DNA of 64,000 bases from Alterluteimonas quercicellularis (GTDB lineage: Bacteria; Pseudomonadota; Gammaproteobacteria; Xanthomonadales; Xanthomonadaceae), in contig NZ_JAIWPR010000005.1 of assembly GCF_021191635.1 (NCBI RefSeq), positions 180,035-244,034 on the forward strand. Reading direction: 5' to 3'. Of this stretch, positions 26,107 to 33,692 are shown piece by piece. The notes beneath the pieces are model-generated. The model saw only the letters and a list, made by a program, of their open reading frames with translations. It searched no databases and was not told the DNA's origin. Both the position numbers and the translations under genes were made by a program. Within the stretch, counting starts at the first letter, position 1. Every line of letters begins with the position of its first letter.

Positions 26107-26463
26107 TCAGGCGCGGAGGATCTGCTCCATCGCCCTGCCCTTCGCCAGCTCGTCGACCAGCTTGTCGAGATAGCGGATCTCGCGCATCAGCGGGTCTTCC
26201 ACCGCCTCCACGCGCACCCCGCAGACCACGCCGCGGATCGACGCGCGGTCCGGATGCATCGCGGGCGCCTCGGCGAAGAACGTCGAGACGTCGCTGCCCC
26301 GTTCGAGTTGCCGCACCAGGCCGGCCCGGTCGTAGCCGGTCAGCCAGCAGACGATGCGCTCGACTTCCTCCTGCGAGCGCCCCTTGCGCTCCGCCTTGCG
26401 CACGTAGTGCGGAAAGAGGTCCGCGAACTTCATCGCGAAAAGCCGTTCGTTGGCCTTGTACAT
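26107..26463 (-). CDS. DUF2200 family protein
   Basis: A 118-residue cytoplasmic protein beginning [13 protein letters not shown], followed by [20 protein letters not shown] and [13 protein letters not shown]. This matches DUF2200, a small uncharacterised family usually starting with a similar 'FxMxFAxVYPhYhxKAExKGRT' segment. A start 21 bases upstream is possible but would add seven residues the family lacks. It is the last chromosomal gene before the left end of the genomic island. Before integration it lay near tRNA-Gly. Confidence 0.8.
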   Translation of the reverse strand: MYKANERLFAMKFADLFPHYVRKAERKGRSQEEVERIVCWLTGYDRAGLVRQLERGSDVSTFFAEAPAMHPDRASIRGVVCGVRVEAVEDPLMREIRYLDKLVDELAKGRAMEQILRA

Positions 26464-26584
26464 CCCGCACCTCTGGTCGCGCACCGAGCCTATGGCACGA
26501 CAACAGCCGCAGCATTCGCTGTGGACGCCGGCTTGGAAAGCGTGTCTTTGCCGGTCGACGAGCTGGATCGGCAGGAAATGGGAT

Positions 26585-26606
26585 TGGAGCGGGTGAAGGG
26601 AATCGA
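26585..26606. repeat. attL: 22-bp copy of the tRNA-Gly 3' end
   Basis: Begins TGGAGCGGGTGAAGGGAATC and ends GA, identical to 49452-49473 at the 3' end of tRNA-Gly including the CCA. It marks the left border of the island in direct orientation. After this point the two sequences diverge. Confidence 0.9.
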
Positions 26607-26623
26607 CTCCCTCACCCGCTTTT
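26589..26623 (+). terminator. Hairpin with T-tract built on the left att site
   Basis: GCGGGTG-A-AGGGA, loop ATCGAC, TCCCT-CACCCGC, then TTTTCC. The two arms pair over 12 bp with one bulged A and are followed by four T, the form of an intrinsic terminator for plus-strand transcription. The left arm is the tRNA remnant; the right arm is element or junction sequence. Confidence 0.6.
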
Positions 26624-26663
26624 CCTTACCAATCAAACACTTATGGTTCGATTGGGTCCAAAA

Positions 26664-26684
26664 AACGATACCTGAAACGATACC
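26664..26684 (+). repeat. Paired AACGATACC repeats inside the left end (possible integrase arm sites)
   Basis: Two AACGATACC copies (26664-26672 and 26676-26684) are spaced by 12 bases start to start. The same pair with the same spacing and orientation occurs inside the right end at 49351-49371. This arrangement suits arm-type binding sites of the tyrosine integrase or an excisionase. Confidence 0.55.
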
Positions 26685-26741
26685 AAAATTTTCACATCCC
26701 AGCCTAGCAAAGACTCCGAATGAACAGCAACCCTAGACCCC

Positions 26742-26769
26742 TTGCAGCTGGCAGCCGCTGGAGTAGAGT
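26742..26769 (+). promoter_or_regulatory. Possible sigma-70 promoter of the left-end gene pair
   Basis: TTGCAG at 26742-26747, 16-base spacer, TAGAGT at 26764-26769. It lies about 45 bases upstream of the gene starting at 26812. Matches are 4 of 6 in each hexamer. Confidence 0.35.
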
Positions 26770-26811
26770 TTGAAGAAGCGATCCAGGCCAAACCTGATCT
26801 GGAGGGTAGAA

Positions 26812-27135
26812 ATGAGCGTTAGCTTGAGCTTGGCGAACTTGGAGAACATCCTGAACACCTCCCATGAGACCGGAACCGTCACTCGGACGGTCGGGGACTC
26901 TGTTTTTTACGTCAAACTGCATAACGGGTCTGTTTTGGGTCTCCAACCCGAGCGCCTGCTCGTGAAGTCCCCGAACGGCCTATCGCGTTATACAGGGCAG
27001 TCATTTCGCAAGCTAGGACTCATCAGCGGTGCTAACGTAGAGGTATACGGGGCCGCGGATCCAGAAATTCCCGACGTTGTAGTTGTAGACATGGAGCGGC
27101 GTCCGAGCCTTTTTAAGCGCATCTTCGCCGACTGA
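26812..27135 (+). CDS. Hypothetical protein
   Basis: A 107-residue protein from an ATG preceded by GGAGGG. It has a small beta-rich middle (TVTRTVGDSVFYVKLHNGSV) and a basic C-terminus (RRPSLFKRIFAD). No signal peptide or membrane segment is present. I do not recognise the family; the strand-turn pattern could be a small barrel. It is 21 bp upstream of the papain-like gene and probably co-transcribed. Codon use is clearly less GC-biased than in the chromosome, as in the rest of the island. Confidence 0.65.
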   Translation: MSVSLSLANLENILNTSHETGTVTRTVGDSVFYVKLHNGSVLGLQPERLLVKSPNGLSRYTGQSFRKLGLISGANVEVYGAADPEIPDVVVVDMERRPSLFKRIFAD

Positions 27136-27156
27136 CTTAGTCGAACCACGCCGCAC

Positions 27157-27825
27157 ATGGAAGTTGCTCCCGGTGACACCTGCACGGGCACTTGCAGCTC
27201 ACGACTAGCTTTACCGGCCGCGGCCCGGAAATTCGGGAAGTTAGTTGACTGCACCGCATTTCAAGCAGGCGACCTGATACTTACCCGCCCTGTTGGCGAA
27301 AAGACCGAGTTCGCGTCGCGAAAAATCATTGAAGCACAATCCAAGGCGTATTCGCCTTTGGATGCGCAATGGACACATGCGGCCGTATGGATAGGCGATG
27401 GCGAGAACATTTGTGAGGCCACGTTCGGAGCCCCGGGGCGGAAAAACGGCGTAATGATCCGCTCCTTGAATGAGTATGCTGATGGAGAGCATGCAATCAA
27501 GGTGCGCAGACCTATAGGTCTCAATGCTCAGCAACGCACGCTCGTCGCAACTGGAGCAGTCGTAAACTTAAAACAATCGTATGATTTTCTGTTTCTTCTA
27601 CGGCTTTGGTGGACGGCGTTTCGAGGGCAAGGTCTACATGACAAGAACGGGGCGCGCGTCCCGATCAGTGCAAATGCGCTCGTATGCTCGACGCTATATG
27701 CGGACGCGCTCGCCTACGGAGCGAACATTGCAATAGCAGGCAATGGCATCTGTGTTCCGGCGCTGTTGTCTTGTAGCCCCTTGCTAGATGACGCCGTTCC
27801 GATCTCTTGGCTCCAGTTGGTCTAA
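27157..27825 (+). CDS. Permuted papain-fold (YiiX/NlpC-P60-like) putative hydrolase
   Basis: A 222-residue protein showing the circularly permuted NlpC/P60 pattern. FQAGDLILTRP (about residue 36) is followed by the His strand WTHAAVWIGDGENICEATF (about 73), and the nucleophile Cys sits late, in NALVCSTLYADALAYG (about 181). This order (His before Cys) is that of the YaeF/YiiX peptidase/amidase or acyltransferase group. The N-terminal 35 residues are not part of the fold. No signal peptide is evident, so it may act in the cytoplasm. As island cargo it could be a cell-wall or lipid-modifying toxin or effector. The role is not shown by the sequence. Confidence 0.62.
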   Translation: MEVAPGDTCTGTCSSRLALPAAARKFGKLVDCTAFQAGDLILTRPVGEKTEFASRKIIEAQSKAYSPLDAQWTHAAVWIGDGENICEATFGAPGRKNGVMIRSLNEYADGEHAIKVRRPIGLNAQQRTLVATGAVVNLKQSYDFLFLLRLWWTAFRGQGLHDKNGARVPISANALVCSTLYADALAYGANIAIAGNGICVPALLSCSPLLDDAVPISWLQLV

Positions 27826-27844
27826 CCACGGTCGGCCAGCCCTC

Positions 27845-28276
27845 TTAACCCATATCGCCTTGCGGCGGAAAGAGCACCGTATCCCCTGACGGCGAATACT
27901 GTGCCCCCCTCCGGGCGGCGTCCACAAGCTGCTCCTCCTGCCATCCCTGCCCCACCAGTTGTCGAATGACCTCCGGGCTTACGGCGACGGCGTCATCCTG
28001 GCCGAAGATCTGCTGGAGCCGCTTGTCGGCCGATCGAGCCGCCTCCAGGCACTCACGTAGGCGATCTACGGGGTAGCCGGCGATATAGCGCGAACCCACC
28101 CCCGGATGGTCCGTCTGGACGGCGAAGAAGTGGCCGCTGAGCTGGAAGTCTCCGTGCCACAGGATCTCGATCCGGGCGGGCAGGTCGCGGACCACTCTTC
28201 CCAACTGTCTTAGCCAAATGGGACAGGCTCCACCGGTTCGACGCAATCGCGAACCAATGCCTAGGCAAGATGGCAT
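27845..28276 (-). CDS. Hypothetical protein, possibly a truncated gene
   Basis: A frame of 143 codons in which the convincing part is residues 27-143 (VVRDLPARIEILWHGDFQLS, HFFAVQTDHPGVGSRYIAGY, FPPQGD). It reads like the C-terminal part of a larger protein, with no good ribosome site ahead of the annotated ATG, so the true start or a lost N-terminus is uncertain. No family recognised. It is oriented with the relaxase gene but separated from it by a plus-strand gene. Confidence 0.45.
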   Translation of the reverse strand: MPSCLGIGSRLRRTGGACPIWLRQLGRVVRDLPARIEILWHGDFQLSGHFFAVQTDHPGVGSRYIAGYPVDRLRECLEAARSADKRLQQIFGQDDAVAVSPEVIRQLVGQGWQEEQLVDAARRGAQYSPSGDTVLFPPQGDMG

Positions 28277-28312
28277 CGTGCCCGGTCAAGCCAAATTGAG
28301 ACTTCGATCATC

Positions 28313-28327
28313 TTGCGTTGAACGCAA
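28313..28327. promoter_or_regulatory. Palindromic operator, copy 1 (TTGCGTT-G-AACGCAA)
   Basis: A 15-bp palindrome upstream of the small gene at 28373. The same core with a different central base occurs at 34193-34207 beside the XRE regulator gene. A shared operator of the island regulator is the simplest reading. Confidence 0.55.
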
Positions 28328-28372
28328 ATGCTGATTGCATGCGCGCTCCCCCAAACGCGCGAGGAGCGCACT

Positions 28373-28681
28373 ATGTTCAAGCGAGAGTTGAAGTTGAAGA
28401 TCGTCAATCGAATCTTGGCCGCGATCATTTGCCAGGATCGGATCCGCAGCATGTCCGATCGCATGCCCGATATCGACCACAGTTTTGACGTAGCCGAGGA
28501 AGTCATACGCCGCCTCTATGGTGACGGGACGCCTGCGGGTGAATACACACTCGAACCCAAGCCGGCGATCAAGACCCGCGAAACGATCATTTCGCGCGAT
28601 CCGCCGCCGTTGCGAGATGGCCTTGCTCAACGAAGAGGTCAAGTGGCGGGGAGCAAGAGATCCGGTCCGACGCTTCACTGA
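28373..28681 (+). CDS. Hypothetical protein, possibly frameshifted at its 3' end
   Basis: From an ATG preceded by GAGGAG. The first 75 residues look genuine (MFKRELKLKIVNRILAAIIC, MPDIDHSFDVAEEVIRRLYG). After about residue 78 the frame becomes atypical, while the +2 neighbouring frame (NEEVKWRGARDPVRRFTERM) looks more protein-like up to the terminator, so a frameshift near 28610 is possible. An operator palindrome lies 46 bases upstream and an intrinsic terminator about 30 bases downstream, forming a single-gene unit. Function unknown. Confidence 0.5.
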   Translation: MFKRELKLKIVNRILAAIICQDRIRSMSDRMPDIDHSFDVAEEVIRRLYGDGTPAGEYTLEPKPAIKTRETIISRDPPPLRDGLAQRRGQVAGSKRSGPTLH

Positions 28682-28712
28682 ACGCATGGTGCAACAGGGG
28701 GACCATTGCAAA

Positions 28713-28745
28713 GATGCCTCGGCAAGCCGAGGCATCTTCCTTTTT
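28713..28745 (+). terminator. Intrinsic terminator
   Basis: Perfect 11-bp stem GATGCCTCGGC / GCCGAGGCATC with an AA loop, followed by TTCCTTTTT. It ends the plus-strand transcript of the small gene at 28373. On the other strand only TTT follows, so it is weaker for the relaxase gene. Confidence 0.85.
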
Positions 28746-28753
28746 ACCAACCG

Positions 28754-30319
28754 CTACGATGGCTTGGGCGTGGGCCGCGAGGAAGTCCGTCCCTCGCCAG
28801 CACCCGGCCCCATAGTTGAGTCCGGGACTGCCTCCCGATCGGCCTCCACCGGATAGCGCTTCAGCATGCGCTCGCTCCATTGCTCCAACTGCTCCCCACT
28901 GGCCAAGGCCCGGGTGTTGTAGGCCGTCTGGGCCTCGGGATCGGTGGCCTCGTGGGCACGCTTGTAGGCTTCCTGACGCACTTGGACGGCGCGCAGGCGA
29001 CGAGCACGGCGGCGCATCCACTCCTGGCGGCTGAGCGTGTCAGGGCGCGGATGCTCGCTGTCGAAGCGCTCCAGCAGAAACTCCGCCTGCGCCAGCGCAT
29101 GCTGAGCCCGCTCCTCGGCCTTCAGGCGCCGCTGGAAGCGCTGCGCATCACGCTTGACCTGCTTGATCTGCTCCAGAAGCTGGCGGACGTCGGCGCGGAA
29201 CAGAGCGCTATGCACATAGGTGGCCAACCGGTCGACCTGGTGGCGCAGGAGCTTGGTGGTCGCTTTGAAGGCAAGCGAGATGGTCGTGAAGAAGCCCTCG
29301 CCCCACAGGACGGTGGCCTGCGCCAGGGCGGCCTGGGTGGCCTTGGCTTGGTCAGCGTCAGCCTGTCGCTCTGTCTTCGGTGTGGACGCTGCCTGCGCCG
29401 GATCGAACCGAATCTGGTCATCAGGCGAACCCGACAGCGCCGCGGGCAGGCGAAAGCCTCCTTCCGCCTCGCGCTCCTGGCGCGCCCTGGCATGGCTATG
29501 GCCTACCGGGGTGGGCATGAGCCGGGCGGTGTCTCCCAGCGCCGCCATGGCGGCCTGAAAGCTCGCTTCGTTGGTGTCCCTGATCTCTTGGTTGACCCGC
29601 ATGCGCTCGGTCTCCACGCCCTTGCGATGCAGGGCTGTGGCGTCTTTGCCCATGTGCTGGGTGGGCTCGCGACTGAGCGCCAAGGCGCTGGCCAAATCGC
29701 CCTCCTCAAGGGCCGCGTCGCTTTGCGCTTTCAGGCTACGGTGATCGACGCGTGCAAGTACTCCGGCTGCCTCCAGCTTGGCATTGATGATCCTTGCCAC
29801 CGTGGCACGGATCCACTCGACCTCGCTTCGGCCAGAGGGGCCGCCGTCCAGCTCACGGGTCTTGTCAGCGAGCCCTTCGCTAGTCAGACGGCGCGTGGTG
29901 GCCAGCAGATGCGCGTGGTAGTTCAAGCCGCCCCGCGTAGGAGGCTCGTGGATCGAGGCCTGCACCGCAAACCCATAACGCTCGACTAATGCGTGTGAGA
30001 TGGATGACGTCAGCTCGGAACGCTGATCGTCGTTCAGTTCATGGGGTAGCGCGATTTCAAATTCGCGTGCCACCGTAGCATCGCGCCTGCGCTCGACAAC
30101 CTCGGCGTGCGGCCACAGCAGATGAGGGTCGCTTGCCCAATCAGGCGCGTCGTGCGGCACGACCACGCGTGTTTCCACGACACCGCTACGACGACGGTAG
30201 TCGTGCTTCTTGCCATTGGCCTCTTCGATCAGAAGGCCTGCGCGATAGGCGGCGGCAGCAGTTGACGCATTCCCTTTCGCGCGACTGATAGTCTTGACTC
30301 GGGTGTGATAAATAGCCAT
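28754..30319 (-). CDS. MobQ-family relaxase (MobA/MobL)
   Basis: This 521-residue protein starts at MAIYHTRVKTISRAKGNAST, the N-terminal signature of MobA/MobL relaxases (catalytic Tyr near the start, then AAAAYRAG). Motif III with the metal-binding histidines lies near residue 135 (GLNYHAHLLATTRR). The C-terminal half is a long, charged coiled-coil-like region (residues 330-450). It would nick oriT and pilot single-stranded DNA through a helper type IV system. The second ATG was chosen because GGAG lies seven bases upstream of it; the first ATG is too close. The divergent gene is TraD-like and the intergenic region holds the oriT. Confidence 0.9.
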   Translation of the reverse strand: MAIYHTRVKTISRAKGNASTAAAAYRAGLLIEEANGKKHDYRRRSGVVETRVVVPHDAPDWASDPHLLWPHAEVVERRRDATVAREFEIALPHELNDDQRSELTSSISHALVERYGFAVQASIHEPPTRGGLNYHAHLLATTRRLTSEGLADKTRELDGGPSGRSEVEWIRATVARIINAKLEAAGVLARVDHRSLKAQSDAALEEGDLASALALSREPTQHMGKDATALHRKGVETERMRVNQEIRDTNEASFQAAMAALGDTARLMPTPVGHSHARARQEREAEGGFRLPAALSGSPDDQIRFDPAQAASTPKTERQADADQAKATQAALAQATVLWGEGFFTTISLAFKATTKLLRHQVDRLATYVHSALFRADVRQLLEQIKQVKRDAQRFQRRLKAEERAQHALAQAEFLLERFDSEHPRPDTLSRQEWMRRRARRLRAVQVRQEAYKRAHEATDPEAQTAYNTRALASGEQLEQWSERMLKRYPVEADREAVPDSTMGPGAGEGRTSSRPTPKPS

Positions 30320-30424
30320 TGCCATGCTCCGTGAATTGAGCCCCTGTCTGGTTGTTATGCAGTGGCTTTTGGCTTTGGCAAGCCTGTTCTTTCAGGGGTC
30401 CAAGGGGCGCAGCCCTTTGCGCAC

Positions 30425-30455
30425 GCATTGCCACGGCAATGCCTAAGTGCGCTCT
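30425..30455 (+). other. Predicted oriT with MobQ-type nic site (RSF1010/R1162-like)
   Basis: A perfect 8-bp inverted repeat (GCATTGCC-AC-GGCAATGC, 30425-30442) is followed immediately by C and TAAGTGCGCTCT. The R1162/RSF1010 oriT has the same plan: an inverted repeat then TAAGTGCG|CCCT, with nicking after TAAGTGCG. By analogy the nick would fall between 30451 and 30452. It lies between the divergent relaxase and TraD-like genes, the usual place. Confidence 0.75.
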
Positions 30456-30554
30456 TGCACTGCTCTAAGGCATCGCCATGGATGGCTCGATTTTGCCCTT
30501 GACGTGCTGTTGGCTTTTGCTTCGATGAAGGTAGCACCGAAGACGGAGAACACC

Positions 30555-30881
30555 GTGGGAAACACGAAGCACTTACATGACCAGATCGCTCGCGCCACGT
30601 CGCGCCTGGCACAGCTGCAGGCACGCGAGCTTCTCGCACGCCAGCGTCTCGAAGCACGCGAGCGGGAGACGAAGCGAAAGTGCGAGGCGCAGCGACGCGC
30701 GCACCTTGGGCAGATCGTCATTGCGGCAGGTGGCGAAGACCTCGCCGATGGCGAAATCGTGTCGGCGCTACTCAACTACCGAGATGGGCACTGCTCGGAA
30801 GAGATGCGGCAACGAGCCAAGACACGAGGCGACGCGCACTTGGCTGCATTGGCTGCGGACAGTGCGCCGCGGAAGCACTAA
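30555..30881 (+). CDS. TraD/MobC-like mobilization accessory protein
   Basis: A 108-residue protein from GTG at 30555, with ACGGAG upstream; an ATG at 30525 would give a longer N-terminus. The first half is a helical, Arg/Gln-rich coiled coil (HLHDQIARATSRLAQLQARE, LEARERETKRKCEAQRRAHL). The second half (GQIVIAAGGEDLADGEIVSA) carries the hydrophobic AAGGEDL element typical of the small conjugal-transfer TraD family (distinct from the F-plasmid coupling ATPase). It is divergent from the MobQ relaxase across the oriT and probably helps the relaxosome. Confidence 0.75.
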   Translation: MGNTKHLHDQIARATSRLAQLQARELLARQRLEARERETKRKCEAQRRAHLGQIVIAAGGEDLADGEIVSALLNYRDGHCSEEMRQRAKTRGDAHLAALAADSAPRKH

Positions 30882-31006
30882 CGATTGGCTGTTCGGGGGT
30901 TCTGGCATAATGGTTGGGGTCGCAGGCCACTTTCCTGAACGATCCGACCGTGCGGCCTTTCGTGCACGGATCCTTCGCAAGTTGCGGTCAGCTCAAGTTG
31001 TGCTTT

Positions 31007-31012
31007 TATGAT
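31007..31012 (+). promoter_or_regulatory. Possible -10 element upstream of the Panacea-like/PemK-like pair
   Basis: TATGAT (5 of 6) lies 45 bases upstream of the start at 31057. A partial -35 (TTGCGG, 30982-30987) is 19 bases away, which is long. Low confidence. Confidence 0.3.
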
Positions 31013-31056
31013 GCGTTCTAGCCGAGCACCCCGGTTCTGACCAGCGCTATCAAGAC

Positions 31057-31770
31057 ATGACGTCCGTCCCCGCCCCGCTTGAGCATACGATGTTGGCCGT
31101 CTTGGCCGAGGCGAAGGCGCTTGGCATTCGTCTCAATCGGACTGCGTTGTTCAAGTTCGTCTACCTGCTGGATTGTCTCCACGCGGAAGGTCATGGAGGG
31201 GCTACCGCAAGTGAAGCGCGATGGTATTTCCATCACTATGGACCGTTTGCGGTCGACCTTGCTGAAGGCCTGGACACACTGACGGCGCGGGGAATCATTC
31301 AATCGCGCGATGTGAGCTTCAAAGGTAAGGACTTCACGCAATACTGGCTTGGCGAATACCCCATCGGCCCGACCTTGGCCGACATTGGCCTTCATGGCGG
31401 GCTAGCATCGCGCTTCTCGCAATGGCTGCGAACATTTTCTGGAGACATGAGCAAGCTTCTAGATCATGTTTATTTCAATACATTGCCAATGGCAAATGCC
31501 GTCCCGGGCGGCAATCTGGACTTCAGCGAACTTGCACAGGATGCTCCACCGACGCGCCGTTCTCATGCGCACATCAAGGATCCAACGAAGATCCTCCGGC
31601 TTGCCCAACTCCAAGAGAATATGAAGCAGAGCTTCCTTGCACGACCTGCTGGCAATCTCGTAGAAGCGATCCATCGCCCGATCTACGACAATGTGTATCG
31701 CGACGCCATGACACTGCTCGACGATGGCGAGGCTATCGACGAGCCTATCGCTTTCAACGCTACGCTCTGA
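31057..31770 (+). CDS. Panacea/SocA-like domain protein, possible antitoxin
   Basis: A 237-residue protein whose N-terminal 90 residues (RLNRTALFKFVYLLDCLHAE, SEARWYFHHYGPFAVDLAEG, LDTLTARGII) follow the pattern of the Panacea (DUF4065/SocA-like) antitoxin domain: 'hxKLLYhxx...W.YGPhxxxh...L...G.I'. The C-terminal half is not recognised. The next gene starts 15 bp later on the same strand and has a PemK/MazF-like look, so the pair may be a toxin-antitoxin unit with the antitoxin first, which is common for Panacea systems. The domain match is by eye and remote. Confidence 0.5.
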   Translation: MTSVPAPLEHTMLAVLAEAKALGIRLNRTALFKFVYLLDCLHAEGHGGATASEARWYFHHYGPFAVDLAEGLDTLTARGIIQSRDVSFKGKDFTQYWLGEYPIGPTLADIGLHGGLASRFSQWLRTFSGDMSKLLDHVYFNTLPMANAVPGGNLDFSELAQDAPPTRRSHAHIKDPTKILRLAQLQENMKQSFLARPAGNLVEAIHRPIYDNVYRDAMTLLDDGEAIDEPIAFNATL

Positions 31771-31785
31771 CAAGGACGCGCGATC

Positions 31786-32532
31786 GTGGGATGGGGCAAC
31801 GGAACGGATATTCACGATGTGCTTCCCCCGTTCGATCTCGATCGGCGCCCGTCAAAAGACGGTCCGGGGGAAGTAGGACAGATCGTGTGCACGGTCGTCC
31901 CAGAGTTTGGCCATCCCCTATCGGTGTTCGATGCGAAACGCTCTGACCAGAGCGCCCACAACTCGGTTTCAGGAACCATCCGCACCCTTGATCTTCGATA
32001 TGACTATCGCCCCAAGCCAGAACGGCTTCCAATTTTCAAGATTAGGCTTGGCGAGTGTGAAGAGCTGTTGGCCATTCGATCAAAGATGCGGCCTTGTGTC
32101 GTGCTGGCAATCGCTGGCGGCATTCCTGACGAAGACCTACCCGCCTCGGAAGCAAACCGCGCACGCGCCGCATTTCAGCGGACATCCTTTCTTGTGGCCC
32201 CTGCCTACTCGGTATCCACGCAACGCGAGCCACGGTCCATTGTGCCGACGATCGCTGCACGCGCCGAATGCTTGATGTATCCGAATCTCATGCTCCTGCC
32301 GCCCAGCGGGGGATACCTGAGGCAAGAAAGCGTGGTGCGACTGGATCGTGCGTTCTGGACAACGCTGCCGCCGCCAACAGAGTTCTACCAGCTGTCCTTG
32401 AGCGTCGAGCGAATGGCCATCCTCGCTAATCAATGGTTGGTGATGCGAGGCGATGCACCCGATAGCAACTATATTGAGATGGTGGAACTGCTTCGCGAAG
32501 AGCTTGCCGAGCCGCACCGGCTCCCGCAGTAG
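31786..32532 (+). CDS. PemK/MazF-like protein, possible toxin partner
   Basis: A 248-residue protein from a GTG start 15 bp after the Panacea-like gene. Strand segments GEVGQIVCTVVPEFG, RPCVVLAIAGGIP, TSFLVAPAYSVST and the end SVVRLDRAFWTTLPPP, FYQLSLSVERMAILANQWLV resemble the order of strands and the C-terminal helix of PemK/MazF/CcdB-fold toxins, with longer insertions. No catalytic signature is certain. I do not recognise a named family. The toxin role rests on gene order and a remote fold likeness. Confidence 0.45.
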   Translation: MGWGNGTDIHDVLPPFDLDRRPSKDGPGEVGQIVCTVVPEFGHPLSVFDAKRSDQSAHNSVSGTIRTLDLRYDYRPKPERLPIFKIRLGECEELLAIRSKMRPCVVLAIAGGIPDEDLPASEANRARAAFQRTSFLVAPAYSVSTQREPRSIVPTIAARAECLMYPNLMLLPPSGGYLRQESVVRLDRAFWTTLPPPTEFYQLSLSVERMAILANQWLVMRGDAPDSNYIEMVELLREELAEPHRLPQ

Positions 32533-32567
32533 GTTCGTAGTTGCCCACCAAACGGGAGAGGCTGGGG

Positions 32568-33296
32568 CTAGAAACCCCGCATGCGCGACAGATCAGGGCT
32601 GGACCCCGGGTAGCTGCCGCCCAGGCGCTCCCATTCGGTCTTCTGGTCCAGCTTGGCCGTCAGGCAGCTGATATCGAACGCCATCAAATAGTTGTAGCGC
32701 TGCAGGTCGGTGGTGGCCTCGTAGTAATGCCGGTGCAGTCCAGACAGGCTCATATCAGCCTCGGTAGCCTCAGCTTGCGTGACGGTGGCCGGCGATTGCT
32801 GGTCCCAGGCCCGAAGGCGGGCGAACCATTCATCGCGTTCCCGCGCATTGGCGTTGCTGCCCCGGAACCATCCGTCGGAGTGCCGCTGGAACATCACGCG
32901 CCACCTCGGACGCCCGACATCGCGAACGTCCAACTCCAAGCGCTGCCGGCACACGCCACTGCCGCCCGCGTCATGTGCGGTCTTCCATGACAGCAGGTCA
33001 TCGCGACGCAAGTAGCGCTGCTCGCCAGAGGCATCGCGGATCCACAGTTCATCGCGTGCGGTGTCCAGCGCGATGTTGTCGTGTCGCAGATCGGGATTGA
33101 ACCCCTCCTTGAACTGGACATGCCGCGCCTTGTTTTCCCGTGCAAGCTGGTGCGGGATCCACCACAGACCCAGCATGAGCAGGCCAATAGGGACGCTCAA
33201 GCCCGCGAAAATCTTGGGGCTCTCAAAAAACGCCTGCAGGAGCAGGACGCCCAGCAGCGCAATGGCGCCCCAGAAGACCAGTTTCAACACTTTCAT
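32568..33296 (-). CDS. Membrane-anchored protein of unknown function
   Basis: This 242-residue protein has two N-terminal membrane helices (LVFWGAIALLGVLLLQAFF and IFAGLSVPIGLLMLGLWWI). A cytoplasmic domain follows with a PH-like beta pattern (ELWIRDASGEQRYLRRDDLL, RWRVMFQRHSDGWFRGSNAN) and a helical C-terminus. The start at MKVLKL was preferred over an upstream ATG because the hydrophobic helix begins there. It is followed upstream in transcription by the lipoprotein and secreted-protein genes, possibly one operon under the operator at 34190-34210. Confidence 0.65.
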   Translation of the reverse strand: MKVLKLVFWGAIALLGVLLLQAFFESPKIFAGLSVPIGLLMLGLWWIPHQLARENKARHVQFKEGFNPDLRHDNIALDTARDELWIRDASGEQRYLRRDDLLSWKTAHDAGGSGVCRQRLELDVRDVGRPRWRVMFQRHSDGWFRGSNANARERDEWFARLRAWDQQSPATVTQAEATEADMSLSGLHRHYYEATTDLQRYNYLMAFDISCLTAKLDQKTEWERLGGSYPGSSPDLSRMRGF

Positions 33297-33374
33297 CGTG
33301 TCTCTCCGAACCGCTGGCGCGCTGCGCCCGCGCCTCACGGAGCGGGTCGCAGCCACGCCGGTTTGGTGTGTTTG

Positions 33375-33683
33375 CTAGCGGGTGCCGACAACCTTCCACT
33401 CACTGCCCACCCGGTCGAACACGAAGGTGCCGGTCAGCGGCTCGCGCTGTTTGCGTGAGCCGAGCGCGAACTCGGCGGTTCCGGTAACCGAGCAGGCATA
33501 GCCAGGCCCCGACTCGGACTTCTCGCAGCTGCCGACCTTGAAGTCCTCGAAGCTGGGCTTCACGCCCGCGTTTTGCTCGAAGAACTGCCCCAGCGCCTGC
33601 TCCGCATCACTCTTGCCCGGGCCACCGCCTGAGCAGCTAGCCAGCACCACGGCCAGGGCAGTCGTCATCACGATCTTTTTCAT
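33375..33683 (-). CDS. Small lipoprotein
   Basis: A 102-residue protein with a lipoprotein signal peptide and lipobox (ALAVVLASCSGGG, Cys near residue 17). The mature part (AEQALGQFFEQNAGVKPSFE, GSCEKSESGPGYACSVTG, GTFVFDRVGSEWKVVGTR) has one Cys pair and a small beta domain like those found on plasmids and islands near conjugation genes. It lies 9 bp after the secreted-protein gene and reads in the same direction. Family not named. Confidence 0.7.
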   Translation of the reverse strand: MKKIVMTTALAVVLASCSGGGPGKSDAEQALGQFFEQNAGVKPSFEDFKVGSCEKSESGPGYACSVTGTAEFALGSRKQREPLTGTFVFDRVGSEWKVVGTR

Positions 33684-33692
33684 GGTGTTCCC

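Noticed and set aside
26585..26623. A second tRNA gene at the island's left end
   Set aside because: Only the 3' 22 bases match tRNA-Gly; no anticodon or D arm follows. It is the attL remnant and hairpin.
28286..28750. A minus-strand gene opposite 28373-28681
   Set aside because: The plus-strand frame has an operator, ribosome site and terminator arranged around it; the minus frame has none and runs through the terminator hairpin.
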